From assembly GCA_907163375.1 (NCBI GenBank), contig CAJQUW010007784.1:496001-560000 (forward strand): DNA of 64,000 bases, given 5' to 3'. The stretch is from Prostheceraeus crozeri. Taxonomy: Eukaryota; Platyhelminthes; Polycladida; Euryleptidae. Position numbers and translations under genes: made by a program. The notes below the pieces were generated by a model, which was not told the origin of the DNA, did no database searches, and saw only the letters and a list, made by a program, of their open reading frames with translations. Positions 34,736 to 46,441 of the stretch are shown here, one piece after another (position 1 is the first letter of the stretch; every line of letters starts with the position of its first letter).

Positions 34736-37700
34736 AACAAATTTTCTCAAAAACTCAAAAATTGAAAAATTTAATTTACTAAAATGTAGAATGACAATTT
34801 ACATTATCCACCAAAAGCAGTTTTAGTCACATGTTTCACACTAACGCTATTTCGATAACAAGTTACTCTAGTTTGTTGTGTTGCATACTAAAATAGCTTT
34901 TTTATATCTTTCGTCACTTCACATCATCATTCTAAGTTTTTGCACACCTGCATTATCCACAGAGCTATCAAAAAGGATTGACTTCACTACCTCGACTTAT
35001 GCACAATAAAAATAGTTAGGACAAATTATTTCAGTCAAATGGATAAGGACTGCTCTTGTAGCAATGCAAATCATCATTGAAGCGCAAGCATTCTGTTTTT
35101 TGAAGAAATACAACGCGCAGTAACTGCAAATATCTTGTAGCTATTTACATGTAAAATCATACCTGTTAGTGCATGAAAGTGCAATCATTCATTGTCAAAT
35201 TCATCTGCATGCCATCGACAGAAAGGTTTTGATAAAATGCTTTCATATTGAACAATATTGTGCAAGTAACCCATGCATTGCAAAGTCATTTTGTTGAAAT
35301 AGTAAAAAGCGAAAACTAACTATTGCTCCTATACGATTTTAAAACTGATTTTAAAACAGTTTTAGTACAATGTGCGTCATTAATATCGACTACAGAACAA
35401 GCATGTAGGCTAAATGTAATTTAAACATGCACTTAAATAAAAACTTAATACATGTGTAAAGTACGCTTGATCTGTTCTTCAGCTACTTTGCACCTAGTCA
35501 CATGAGAAATTTGCCAAAAATCATTGCGAATTAATCAAGCAAAACCATTATTCTAAACTTATATTCGCTTGAAGGACTCACAATTTTCTGATATATGAAA
35601 TGTCGATTTAAAGTTCATCGACTTAACTGATATTCTATTTGACTTTAATCCGATAAATGGTCTCACCTACTTGCTCAATGACAAACTATTTCTGTTAAGC
35701 TTATCAAAGTAGTGGTTATGCCGATGACATCCGTTTTCGTTTGCAAGCGTGAAGAAATAAAATGATGGAAATTCAAAACAGATTTCCAGAACGAATATGA
35801 TAGAGGCTACTTGTGCTCTCGCAAGTAGCAAAAGTATTCCTATTTTGACAATTAAGACTATAATCCCGGGTCGTGAATTTCTTTTTTGCGTACCTGCCTT
35901 GGCTTGCATTCAGCGTTGAATTACAAATCAGAAGGCACTCAGAAAAATTCATTTTTTCCTCAGCAGAAGATATCGTACCCAAGACTGGCTTAAAAGGATA
36001 AAACGAATAGTTTGTTGGAATTTTCTAAATTGACAATGTCTTTGGACTTGCTAGAATACTTGTTCAGTCGATTGAGACTTATTTGTAACTACAACAACAC
36101 CTCCTGCATCTGTGCAAATATGATGCTGCTATTATCAAGCAAATGTTTTACATAGAAATGGTGTAAATCGCTTGTTGTACTGTCTGATGTAGGCCTAAAA
36201 CATGACGCATCACTATGATCAAACAAAGGAGCTGAAGTTGATACCCATGCAAAAGTCATTTAAACATCATTATCAACTACTTTTATTGGCTATATGATAT
36301 CTACTGCATGCACTCGAATAATATGCATGACAACTGATGACTTCACTATTGAATCTAAACATATCACGGTAATCACACAAGCAGAGCTCGTTGCAATATC
36401 TCGCTGCGCGCCTTTGAGGCAAACGAGTATAATCTAAATTCATGTTAGATTTGTACACAACTTTGATGGTTTGGAGTCTAGTAATTGAAACGATATTATT
36501 ATTATTTAAATTTCTTTGCTATTAATTCCAAAATTCAGCATGCATGGGTACAGAATTCAATACCGTTAAAAAATCGCTAGATATATTTTTGAAATGTTCA
36601 CTACACGCACACATCGAAAGCGCCCACAATAAATCGAATGAAAATCTGAAATAACATCCATTTTCCCCCACCTCCGACGGCATTTTCACTAATGAGTTGT
36701 TATGTAAGAAATGATTGGAAGGAGCGAAAAAGGATAAAATTTGACTTGGTTCTTTCTTAACTTTCTGTAGATATGCATGGAGGTCTTGATATATTAGATA
36801 AGATTCACCAAAAGAGAAACCCATGCACATTTCAATTCTAATACAAAACAGCTCTATTTCCATGCTTTAAGGAGCGGCGTACTTACCTCAGTCACAGCCA
36901 AACTGGATTCGTATCTTGTGTCTTCTGGAGGCCTCTTCATCTGCTTAAGTACGAGTCCGCAAAAATTCTGACTTCTTGCGACACAAAGAAAACAATGACT
37001 AACTCTTGATTAGTGACTAATGTTTGGAAGAAATTCAGATGTCAATTCGTCAGCTGACCGATGTGAGTTACATTAAGGTCTTTGTTGCATTTCAAGATTC
37101 TAACTTCTGCCTTCGATTTGATTCGTCGTCAAGAATTTCGCAACTCCTTTCATAAGACACTTACTGGTATTCACTGACTAAAAGTTTTGATTTGAGTTCG
37201 ACTTTCTTGATTGTGAAGGCTTGTAAGTGATTTATTCTGAATCGACATGATTTTAGTTAGTTTTGATATGCGATTGTTCTTTATGCACGTGTATGACTTT
37301 GTGTGCTAAAATCTTCTGACGGAATATTTTCAGAGAAATGTGTCACACAGAAGATTAAATCCCAAGACATCGAATTCAATATTTCTTTCGTATTGCATAG
37401 AAAGTGAGCAAGTGCTTGTTTATGCACAATGCTTAAGTAGGAAACGCCAAGAAACGTCAACTGTTATCCTCATCAAACCGACAAAGTAAAATGATTGAAA
37501 TGGCTCAAAATGGTCGTAGCTTCTAATAGCTGATTAATGATTTAATACATGATGTCGTCGATTAAAAGACATTCCTTATCTATGCTTTTTTATACAGCAT
37601 GTATATTGTACAATGGACCCAAATTGATTACTAAATAGTTCAAGAATGCACACATTTTCATATTCATCAATGCAACCTCCAAATTCAATAACCACAATCT

Positions 37701-38362
37701 CAAGTCAATAATAAGTCAGATTCTCAATTCAATAAAACAAAATCGCTGATGTGCGAGGTATCTGAATTTATCAATGCAATATATCTCCAACCAGTTGGTG
37801 CAGCATTCTCAATTAAGCAAATTAAAAAATCAATTATAAAAGACCGAAAATCAGCAATGCTTTTCAAACTCGATTTGAAGTTATAGGTTGGGTTTATCGC
37901 TGAAATGTCGTTTAGAAACACCTTCTTAATAAATGTTATTTTCTTTACAGATAATGTTTGCTGTATCTCTTTGTCGCCAGTCATAGTAATTGTCAATTTT
38001 TTACATATGTTTTTCTTTTCATAATTTGAACTTGTGTAAGTATGATTCGATTAAGTAGAAAACCCGAATCAACACCATAACCTTGTGGATCAATGATGGT
38101 GAACTGACTTATCATCTGATGCTGTTTATGTCGGAAAATGTGTTGCATATTGAAAAATGTAAAGCAAAGATGTGTTAAGAAAAGTGCCATTTCCTTTCAG
38201 CATCGATCCTGATGAAGTGAGCAGTCGATTTGAAATTGATCACAGGAAAAAGAGATGCGATTGTTGAGCATTGTTGAGCTTAGTGTGGTCTTCTTCAAGA
38301 AAAAAGCAAAACAGAGAAAAAAACTCTGCCACTTTGGCATTAATTCAAATAGTCAATGCGCA
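34736..38362. other. Intergenic, no gene seen
   Basis: AT-rich DNA between copies 2 and 3. Short open frames at 35667-35982 and 36522-36863 show no domain. TAGGCCTA occurs at 36190. Confidence 0.35.
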
Positions 38363-38605
38363 TCAAAGACAACACTGACCAAAAAAAAACACTGTTAAGT
38401 CTGGTATGTTTCCAATGATAGCGCCCGCCGCGATTGCAGCCATGATAAAGAAATTCATGGGCATCAGTCGTTGCAGGACAAGCTCATCATTACTCTTGAC
38501 CAACCATTGCATGGCAGTGGTAAATAATTGGTTTGGGTTAATCCGGAGGAATTTTCCGGGGTTACATGTCAGTTCAAACATTCCGCGTGTAATTTGACAG
38601 TACAT
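38363..38605 (-). other. Possible coding remnant, unrecognised
   Basis: An 80-codon open frame in a locally GC-richer patch reads smoothly (LFTTAMQWLVKSNDEL, then a hydrophobic FFIMAAIAAGAIIGN). I recognise no family, and no good donor or acceptor bounds it. It could be a decayed exon or a transposon remnant, or chance. Confidence 0.2.
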
Positions 38606-38902
38606 GGAATATTCAGGTTTACAATATCTTTTAGACAGAGGCAGAGTTGCTTGGATGAAACACGCTTACTTCAGTCTTGGATGGTGAAGAATTTCGATGA
38701 CCAGTTGTTATTTCAATGAAGGCAACTGCGTCCAGGCGACCTCAGAGGATCGATTACACAATTCAATGCTCTGGCTTTTCACACCAAAGAAAATTCAGAG
38801 TTAGTAAGTAATATAAATATAGTAATGATACAGTTTAGCGTCACTGTTTGATTATTCATGCTTGTAAGTTTGTTTCATCCAAAACGACAGATGAATGCAC
38901 TA

Positions 38903-38931
38903 GCACAGCGGTGGGCAACGCGTGGCCCGCG
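38903..38931. repeat. hAT-like terminal sequence
   Basis: CAGCGGTGGGCAACGCGTGG followed by CCCGCGGGC resembles the conserved ends of many animal hAT MITEs (CAGnGGTGGGCAA...GGCCCGCGGGC). The partner end was not found nearby, so this is a fragment at best. Confidence 0.4.
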
Positions 38932-39429
38932 GGCAATTTGGTGGCACGCCACCGCTTTTCATATCTGAAGTGACCGCGGACACGATTTGAATCGATGATG
39001 TGAAAATGACTCACTCCCACTTCGACCTTTGGGAGGTGCATCTAAGGGTGAAAAAGCATTAATTAACAACCAAATGAGCAATATGATGGCACAAAAACAT
39101 CCTGGTTCCCCAATATCCAACGCATAAAAAACTGTTTATAGCATACAAAATTAAAGAAAAAAAGGTGGATGTAGGTGGATAAGGAGGTGGGCACCTATAA
39201 TCAATCTTAAAGTAAATCTTAAGGTAGACCTATGATCAATCTTTAAATTTATGCAGCTCCTATAGCGCTCATAGATATGACCTGATGAATACAAATAACA
39301 TGGATGCACCCCATTAACAAAGAAAACCTAGAAACATGAACTAGAAATATTCATGTCTAGAAAATTACCGGTAATTGAGTTATTTATCGTTTCCTCTATA
39401 GCAAATTGAAGTGATGAATCAACAGCATT
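38932..39429. other. No gene seen
   Basis: AT-rich spacer with GGTGGATGTAGGTGGAT near 39165; nothing recognised. Confidence 0.3.
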
Positions 39430-40250
39430 AAGCTGGTCTAAAAAGTGTAAGCTTCGGTTCAAGACCGGAAGACGGCTAAAATGTCATCAACGCTTCTGTT
39501 GTAAAAGTTCCTGTTTAACAGTAAAAACCACCTTCAAAAAGAAGGGAATGAGTATGGGATCCTCCCTTGCACCTCTAATGGCTGAATTCTAATAAGACAT
39601 TATAGACAGCAAAATGCAAATGCCGGCCTTTTACATTCGTTACGTAGAACCGATAGATAAATCAATTAATTTTCTAGAAATGAGCATTTTCACAAAAATT
39701 GACAAATTTGAAATCAGTTGGATAATAAAATAAGCAAATACTTTATCGTATACTCACAGCGACTCCTACAGTCCTGATTCTCTAAAGAGCAACACGATGA
39801 AAGCCTTGTACAATAGATCTCAAAAGCTTAGCAGTCTCCCTACCGACCGCGATTACAGCAAAAATAAAGTTAGGAATATTTTTATCCAAAGCGGATATCA
39901 TCCAGATAAAGTCTTTTAGCGATGTGATCGTCCAGCGAAAAACTGAAATATTTTGGAAACTCTCCTATGTTTCAACTCTTCTCTCTCAAATAAAACGCAG
40001 TGTCCGCCACATAAATAGTACTTTAGAAAATAGTATTTTAAGAACTTCCTTGAACAATTACAATACACAAAATATGACAAACAATAAAGTTCCCATTTCA
40101 TTTAATGTTATCCTCCGCAGTGTATCATTATACTTGTGAGAATTGCAGTCAATGATATGTTGGTGAAAACCATCGCTATATCTGTGCTAGGATATAAGAA
40201 CACGTGAAAGGTCGATCCCCATCCGAAATATCGCTTCATAATATTTAGAA
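39430..40250 (+). pseudogene. Penelope-like retroelement remnant (RT end plus GIY-YIG)
   Basis: Reading forward, KKKGMSMGSSLAPLMAEF at about 39535-39590 is the conserved LPMGSPLSP-type block of Penelope reverse transcriptases. It is followed by INFLEMSIF and YTHSDSYSPDSLKSNTMKAL, also typical. From about 40125 a Cys-containing linker leads to YVGENHRYICARI and EHVKGRSPSE, matching the YIGET...RI.EH core of the GIY-YIG endonuclease. Several stops interrupt the frame. Only the 3' half remains. A 35-bp minisatellite follows directly. Confidence 0.75.
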
Positions 40251-40271
40251 ATTCGACTCATTTTATGGCTT

Positions 40272-40432
40272 CATTCTGATTGGAGTAGGACTCAGTGTTA
40301 TTACTTGATTCTGGCTACAGTCGGAGTCAGTGTTGTAACTTCAATCTGGCCGGAGTAGGAATCAGCATCATCACTTCATTCTGGCTTGGGTAGGACTCAG
40401 TGTTATCTCTTCATTCTCGCCGGAGTAGAACC
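40272..40432 (+). repeat. 35-bp minisatellite, about 4.6 copies
   Basis: The unit resembles CATTCTGGCCGGAGTAGGAC followed by TCAGTGTTATCACTT. Starts fall at 40272, 40307, 40342, 40377 and 40412 with a regular 35-bp period and about 70-85% similarity by eye. It lies just past the GIY-YIG end of the Penelope remnant and may be part of its 3' tail. Confidence 0.8.
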
Positions 40433-40879
40433 CATTTAGAAATATTGCCCAGATAAAGATAATTTTCAAATTCTCATGCGCACTCCATAGTATACAAAAT
40501 TTACTGAATCATTGTACATAAAGTCACTTCCTCATTCGCATTGTCTCATGAATAATCGTAGCCAATTGCAAACACTTTTTCTTGTATTGATTTTTCATTT
40601 CATCAAGTCCTGTATATATATTGCATCCTTCTTTATTGATCGTTTGTCAGTGTTGATGGTAGCTTGCCATCTGAAACATGTCTGCGAATAAATTGGATAG
40701 ACTAATAACAGATGACTTTAAGTATAACAAGGTAAATAATTGTTTATTTCAAAAGAAAACATGGCATTACAAACAATCACAAAGCAGATGATGAAATAAC
40801 CACAGATTAGCAGTTTTTGCTCAACGATGATACAGGGACTGGAACTTTCAAATTTCACACTTGTACATTGACGATAGTT

Positions 40880-41406
40880 TCAACGCAAATAAAGGAGCAA
40901 ATCAAAATGCCGTGACATTCCTGAGCATACAGAAGTAATGAACAAATGAGTGCATTCTTCATGACGTGACTGTATGTGGCAAGCATGGCTGTAGACTTCT
41001 TGGCGCTTAGGTATAATGTCATGCAGTGGATGCTCAATATTTTGTACATATATTTTAGAGAAAGTCACGATTTCGACGAAGATCTGACAGATCCTGAAAA
41101 GGTCACATTGACCATTTACTCCACAAGTGAGTCTGTGTACACGATTTTGGAAGACAGGTAACTTGTGAGTACTCTTATTGGGTAGCCAACATAAAAAAGT
41201 AGTTGCATTCATGAATACGAATACAATGAGACTATTGCATGCATTAAATTTCATCTTGTGACAAAAACATCATCAAATACGTAAATACAAAATACAGTCT
41301 CCTTGCAGCAGTTTTTGATACTTGCGAGGAATATGAAGACATCGGAGTTATTGAGGGATGCCGTGATACATGCGACCCAAAAGTATGCCGAACTTTGCTC
41401 GGTTAA
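40880..41406. other. Ambiguous small Cys-rich gene candidate, both strands
   Basis: Minus strand: an ATG-started 124-codon frame (41254 to 40880) with a hydrophobic start and eight Cys. An AATAAA lies downstream (40742-40747 on minus). Plus strand: ATG 40985 with splice-like joins (GTATAATG...TTTTAG removing 41012-41058, then GTAACT...TACAG removing 41158-41297). These keep one frame to a TAA at 41404-41406 and give a short Cys-containing C terminus (DTCEEYED, EGCRDTCDPKVC). The two readings overlap antisense and cannot both be typical genes. I recognise neither. Confidence 0.25.
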
Positions 41407-42539
41407 AATTGTAATTTAGCTATAACGTACTCAAAATGTCACGAAGTTTTTACCACACTCAAATAGATTCGAACCCGAAATTATTTCAACCCGATCTCGG
41501 TGGGTACCCAGCTGCATGCCTGCAATTTAAATACACACTGCCTGAGATTGTTGTCTCTGCAGCGCATTGTAAAAGGGACACGGCTACATCCTAAAGGGGA
41601 ACAATTTTCAACCTTTCAAAAGTTACTGTCGGAGTAAATTTTGTCAAGGAGCAACTTTCGACCGACACACCGAATAGGCAGGTCAAGCCATCGTCTGACT
41701 ATTAGGAGTGGTCTACTTCGAAAGAAGATGCGGAACATTCTTCACATGCTACTTTTGGATCCATGTAACCCTCCCCACATCTTATGTGACGTCACATTAC
41801 ATGTACCGCTTGAAGACAAATCGGTCTTGGGAGTCAAATTCAATTGTCCTGTATCGATCATGACGCTCCTTGTGAACAACTTTTTGCATACCACTAATAG
41901 CCTACTTTTCATGTCTGACTACTTTATACCTTGGTAGTAGGCCTATGGGACTGTGACCCTGAAAAAAGGGTTCAACTTGCTTCAGAAGAAACCTTTGCCA
42001 CCAGTGAAAAGGATTTGTTCTTGGGCAGCTAAAACTGGAGAAGGATCCATTAGTGGAATTATCTCTTAGTCATTAGTGAAACTGGCTGAGGCACCAAAGA
42101 TGTCTATCGCCTTTTGACTTGCTTTCTAATGCTAATAGGTGACATTGCTGCAAAATTGCTAATTTAAATACATCTATGAAAACAATGAACACACTCCAGG
42201 TAATTCTGAGAGATATCCGTGCACAGAGGAAATTTTGGACATTTTTAACGGCCTTCGATTAGCAAGTTCATTAATGCCCTCAAAATCATCCAGTGTCTAC
42301 TACATGCTACCTCAACTTTTGAATTCTGCTATAAGCTGTTCTGAAAGAAGCATGTTTAGCATTTTTACTCTTTTAGGAATGCGAATACTACTCATGAGCT
42401 ACACTGTAAACTGAATACTATGAAAAAAATGAATTTCAATCACAGATTAACTGTACATGTGCATAGGCTAAAATTATTTTTAATTTAATTCTGTTTACAG
42501 TCTGGACAGAAAGAGTGTGGAAGAATATGGGATAATTAC
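41407..42539. other. No firm gene; possible second hAT trace
   Basis: At about 42320-42380 (plus) SAISCSERSMFSIFTLLG faintly resembles the hAT dimerisation motif (SxxSERxFS), but the surrounding frame gives no further support. TAGGCCTA occurs at 41938. Confidence 0.25.
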
Positions 42540-42540
42540 T

Positions 42541-43335
42541 AGGATGTACAATCCCGGAGCAAAATATCAATCCCGGGATTGAGAAGACACAATTGGATTC
42601 ATGCAGATTGCGGTTTCTGTCTACGATTTTGCCTTTGTATGCGTTAATATTGATTAAATAGGCGTACCGACTCCAAATGGTAATAAAAACTAATAATCAA
42701 TTGTAATTGTAGATCATTATATATGATTACGAATGTGAGCAATTTCTTAAAATAATTATTTGTGATGAAGCGCCTCATGCAAGGTACGTTCACATTTTAC
42801 GAGATGAGATTTATAAAAATAAGATTTCACGTCATGTGTACTATGGACAAAAATTTCTTGTTCATTTCATTTAATACTGATTACAGGACCAAGAGAGGTG
42901 ACTTGAAGAATAACAAAATAGTAGGTTAGTCCACCGAAACTCTAACGAAGTTATAATTTCATAAAAGTCTGTTTGAAATGTCATTTCAAAATGCACATGT
43001 CATTCAAGGTGAGATCGCTGATGCGATTTCTGAATTTCGAAGCTAAGGTTCCAGCGACGTTGAAAGCACGCTCACACTCCACGCTAGTTGGTGGCACAGA
43101 ACGAAGCCATCCAGACACAAATTATAGGAGTTTACCTCGGACCTTGATTGAATATAATGATCCCCTATGTCCAATCGTTTTCAGTGGCTGATTAGCGCAG
43201 TTAGAAAAAGAACGGAGAAATATTCTGTCTTGTTTATCCTTTGTTAGTAATTTCTAAACTAAACGACTGATAGATAACGAAGAGAATCCCGAAATATCCC
43301 GGTATTATATGATCAATCCTGGAATGGTACAACAT
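42541..43335 (-). mobile_element. hAT transposon remnant
   Basis: The 3' end, on the minus strand, finishes CCGGGATTGTACATCCTAG near 42541. CCCGGTATT and GAATCCCGAAATATCCCGG at about 43285-43305 look like the opposite end. The C-terminal transposase exon lies between (42981-43103). The ends share the CCGGGATT words of the repeats at 10380-11155. It is an internally deleted copy. Confidence 0.55.
42981..43103 (-). pseudogene. hAT transposase C-terminal dimerisation segment
   Basis: The minus-strand reading SVPPTSVECERAFNVAG, then KFRNRISDLTLNDMCILK and TGA, matches the hAT C-terminal pattern (P.TSV.SER.FS.AG...RLS...L.ALCFLK). Nothing of the catalytic core is left upstream, so it is a remnant. 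Confidence 0.7.
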
Positions 43336-44789
43336 AATAATCACTGCATTTCTGTGATAAACTGATCTCAACTGTGACATTGTGAGTTATCAAATATCAC
43401 GCTTGGTAACGCCATAACGGCAGCACGGCCTGGTTTGCATAATGCACTTTTCGATTGATACAATCATTACATCTTGTATGAGCATTTCTTTCTTGATAAG
43501 TCGATCCTTATGTTCATTTTCAGCTATAATTGCATCTGAATTAGAATTATACTAACTTGTTATTTTCTCTCTGGTTCAATCCTCGTAACATGATCTGATC
43601 ACGTGCTTTTGAATAGCCTAATCATACTCCGTTAAAATATTAATAGCTATATCACACATTCTTGAATAATATTTAATCGACCTTCTTGAGATCTGGAAAT
43701 TATATTCTAAAGTCGGTAGTCATCTGGTTCATCGAACTGCTCAATGACGAAAGCAGTCGAAGGCGTATTGAATAGGCCCTTACTTGAGATCCAGTAGATG
43801 TAAAATTAGCTCATTAAACTTGACAAACTGAACCCATTTTTTCAAATTACACAATTTTAATGAAGCAAAATTCAATCTTTCAGAGGCATCAACATATTCC
43901 ATCAACTGTTGAATCCGGTAATTCAGATGCATTAATTTCCTGTGTTAATAAAGTCACGGGCATTGAAAGAGCTTCAATAAATTGATTCATTCACTGGATT
44001 CATCAGAATGGAACTTGATCAGCCTGCGCTTTTTTCAAACTTTCATTATTATTCGCTTTAACATTTTTGGCAAATTAGGTAATTTAAGTTAGTTCATTTC
44101 ACTTACATCAGATTTAATTATTTAAACTTAAGATGCAATACAGAGATATCGAGGCTCTTATCGTGGCCTCAATAGAAGATTTGATTTAGTTTGCCAATAC
44201 TCAAACTGAAAATTGAATCAGAATGCAATTATGTAAACATCAATTGAACATTAATTTATTGATAGACTTATGCCTGAGGCAAAAATAAGTGTCGACCAAA
44301 CGACAGGATCCATACCGGTACACGTTTTTGACAACAAGCGGCAAGAATGAATTATCATTTTTACTCTCCGACAACTTTCTGGAATGTATTAGCCTATTTG
44401 TCATATTGTCTCGATAGTCTCTCGCTTTTTGACCAAATCACTCTCACCCCTCCTTCAAATAAAATACGCCGCATATGTTTTTACCAGAAATTAGTCTATC
44501 CTCGATGAAGTGTTATAATTAATTTTTGGATTTTAAACGCCAAGAGTATTCAGAAGAAATTTATGTGTGGACTAAAGCCTCTACATGAACTAACTAAGAC
44601 CAAAATTGAACATGAGCATTGAACAATATCGACGTCAGCTTTCAGCTGTGGTAGGCTTTCTTGGAATTGAATTCAATATTAATAATAACTTCATACATTC
44701 AGGAATACGTGTATATCAAACTCTCCTTATTTAGATAGGCCTACTTATCCTAATCACATATCAAACATTACTACATTATCAAAATAAGT
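43336..44789. other. Intergenic, no gene seen
   Basis: AT-rich DNA. TAGGCCTA occurs at 44736. Nothing else recognised. Confidence 0.35.
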
Positions 44790-44795
44790 TTTATT
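44790..44795 (-). terminator. Poly(A) signal of cathepsin B copy 3
   Basis: TTTATT on plus (AATAAA on minus) about 150 bp past the C-terminal codons, in text similar to that past copy 2. Confidence 0.6.
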
Positions 44796-44875
44796 GATAC
44801 AACAACATGCTCTATACAAAGACTTAAAACATCCAGAGACGACTATAAAAAATGCGAAAGATTCCTGATGTTTGT

Positions 44876-45262
44876 TTACAAATTCAGGATTGGGATCATG
44901 TTGCAATTTACAAAGAGACGATTCACAACTTGAGGGGATAACTTCCTTTCTGCTGGGATCCCTGCCGTAATCGAACTTTCAATCCCGCATTCTCCTTTTC
45001 CTCGAAGGATCTTAAAGTATCCGTTGTCACCAGTCGGAATTCCACGAGTTGGCCACCAACCAATACGGCGTTTCATTCTCAACTCCCCAACCTAAGATAC
45101 GGATGGCATGTCCACCGAGAAGATCACCAGCAACATGTTGATATACACCTTTTTTGTAGTGGAGAAAATCAGTGTACACATCAAATGCTGCTTCCACGGG
45201 TCCATTTGTCATTATGTCTCGTTGGATATTAGAAACTCCGTTCACAACGTAAGAGTAGTTAC
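44876..45262 (-). pseudogene. Cathepsin B copy 3, last exon, damaged
   Basis: A TTTCAG acceptor (45268-45263) opens an exon nearly identical to exon 3 of copy 2 ([29 protein letters not shown] with the catalytic His, NSW with the catalytic Asn). Compared with copy 2, two bases are missing at about 45031 inside the SDWGDN codons, which brings a stop after SDW. Three bases including the normal stop are missing after AERK at about 44940. Exons 1 and 2 are not found to the right within the window, where transposons and a Polinton now lie. It is probably a pseudogene; an assembly error is the alternative. Confidence 0.85.
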
Positions 45263-46395
45263 CTGAAAGTGAGGGAATGCGTTTGAATAGGTGAATTGAT
45301 GAATGCGGCTATAGTAGACAGTCAGTACAGTTCTTTGATATGTTTTTGTTTTTTACACATTTGTATTTATGGTTATTTTTTAACTGATTTCTGTCAGCAT
45401 TTTGCATAGCTTCTTTTCATTTGTATTATCCATATAAATAATTGGCAACCTCAAAAAGCTGCTTTGATGTGCGAAATCGAGCATTTTATATAAGTGAATA
45501 GAAGTATTTTATCGCCTTTTGGATCATGCTGCGAGCACTTATACTTGTAGGCAGTAATTCAATTTCCTCGAAAGATTCTACCCCTTCGCATCTGCCTCCC
45601 TAGCAGGCCATGGATAACCAGCAGGATTGCTGCTTCACTTGTCCTAACCCTTTCATGCACTCCTTTTGAGAACATTTCGACTCACATTTTTGAAAATAAT
45701 TTATGCCTGAAGGGTTAAACATGAATTCAATGACATTTTTCACTTCTTTGAATCGACAGGAAATTACTTTTTTGAACACATGCGACAATTTGGAGCTGAT
45801 AGACGAGTAAAAATGTTCTGACCCTCGTGCATTAACCCCTTCATGCATATTGTGTCCTTTTGAGAGTATTTCTATCCGGTTTTTTCGAAGAGAAGATCAG
45901 TACGATTCAATTGGCACTACTCCATGCGTCACACAATGCCTAGCGCCAGCAATTTGGGTTTGAATTTTTTTCAAAAGAGACTTTAATTTTGAGATAATTC
46001 ATATATGAAAGAGTTAATGCAACTTCGCTGTGAATAGCATCAAGGCGCCTATCAGCAAGCCAAACTCATGGGATCTCAAAAAATTTTAAAAAGCATGGCG
46101 TGCTCAAGTAATGCGCCTGACATACATGTTGCTATGAAGTGCGTGTGCCTACTTGTTTTGAAAAGTTACAATAAGAATAAATTCAATGATTTATAAATCA
46201 AAGCATTTTTTGATATTGAAACGCGTCGCTTAATCAAAAATATCAACTGTTCGAGTTAAACAGCTTCAGCTCGTTCTATTGTTGCAACGAAGTTGGAAGA
46301 TTTTCAAATATTGCTTTTTCTAAATTAGATAAAGCCGGGATTTACCACATTTCGCATTACTCCACTTCGAAAATTTAGAGACGCGCATGCCAACA
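45263..46395. other. No gene seen upstream of copy 3 last exon
   Basis: This would be intron 2 of copy 3. A diverged repeat pair (CCTTTCATGCACTCCTTTTG near 45648 and CCTTCATGCATATTGTGTCC near 45837) sits in AT-rich DNA. No gene is seen. Confidence 0.35.
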
Positions 46396-46396
46396 T

Positions 46397-46416
46397 GAAT
46401 GAATGAATGAATGAAT
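46397..46416 (+). repeat. (GAAT)5 microsatellite
   Basis: Five perfect GAAT units, just left of the Tc1-type element. Confidence 0.9.
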
Positions 46417-46441
46417 ACGAACTTCAAAACAATAAAATATA

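Noticed and set aside
40678-40731. Small first exon (ATG ... AACAAG before GTAAAT)
   Set aside because: Its phase does not fit either candidate downstream exon, and the frame is only 18 codons.
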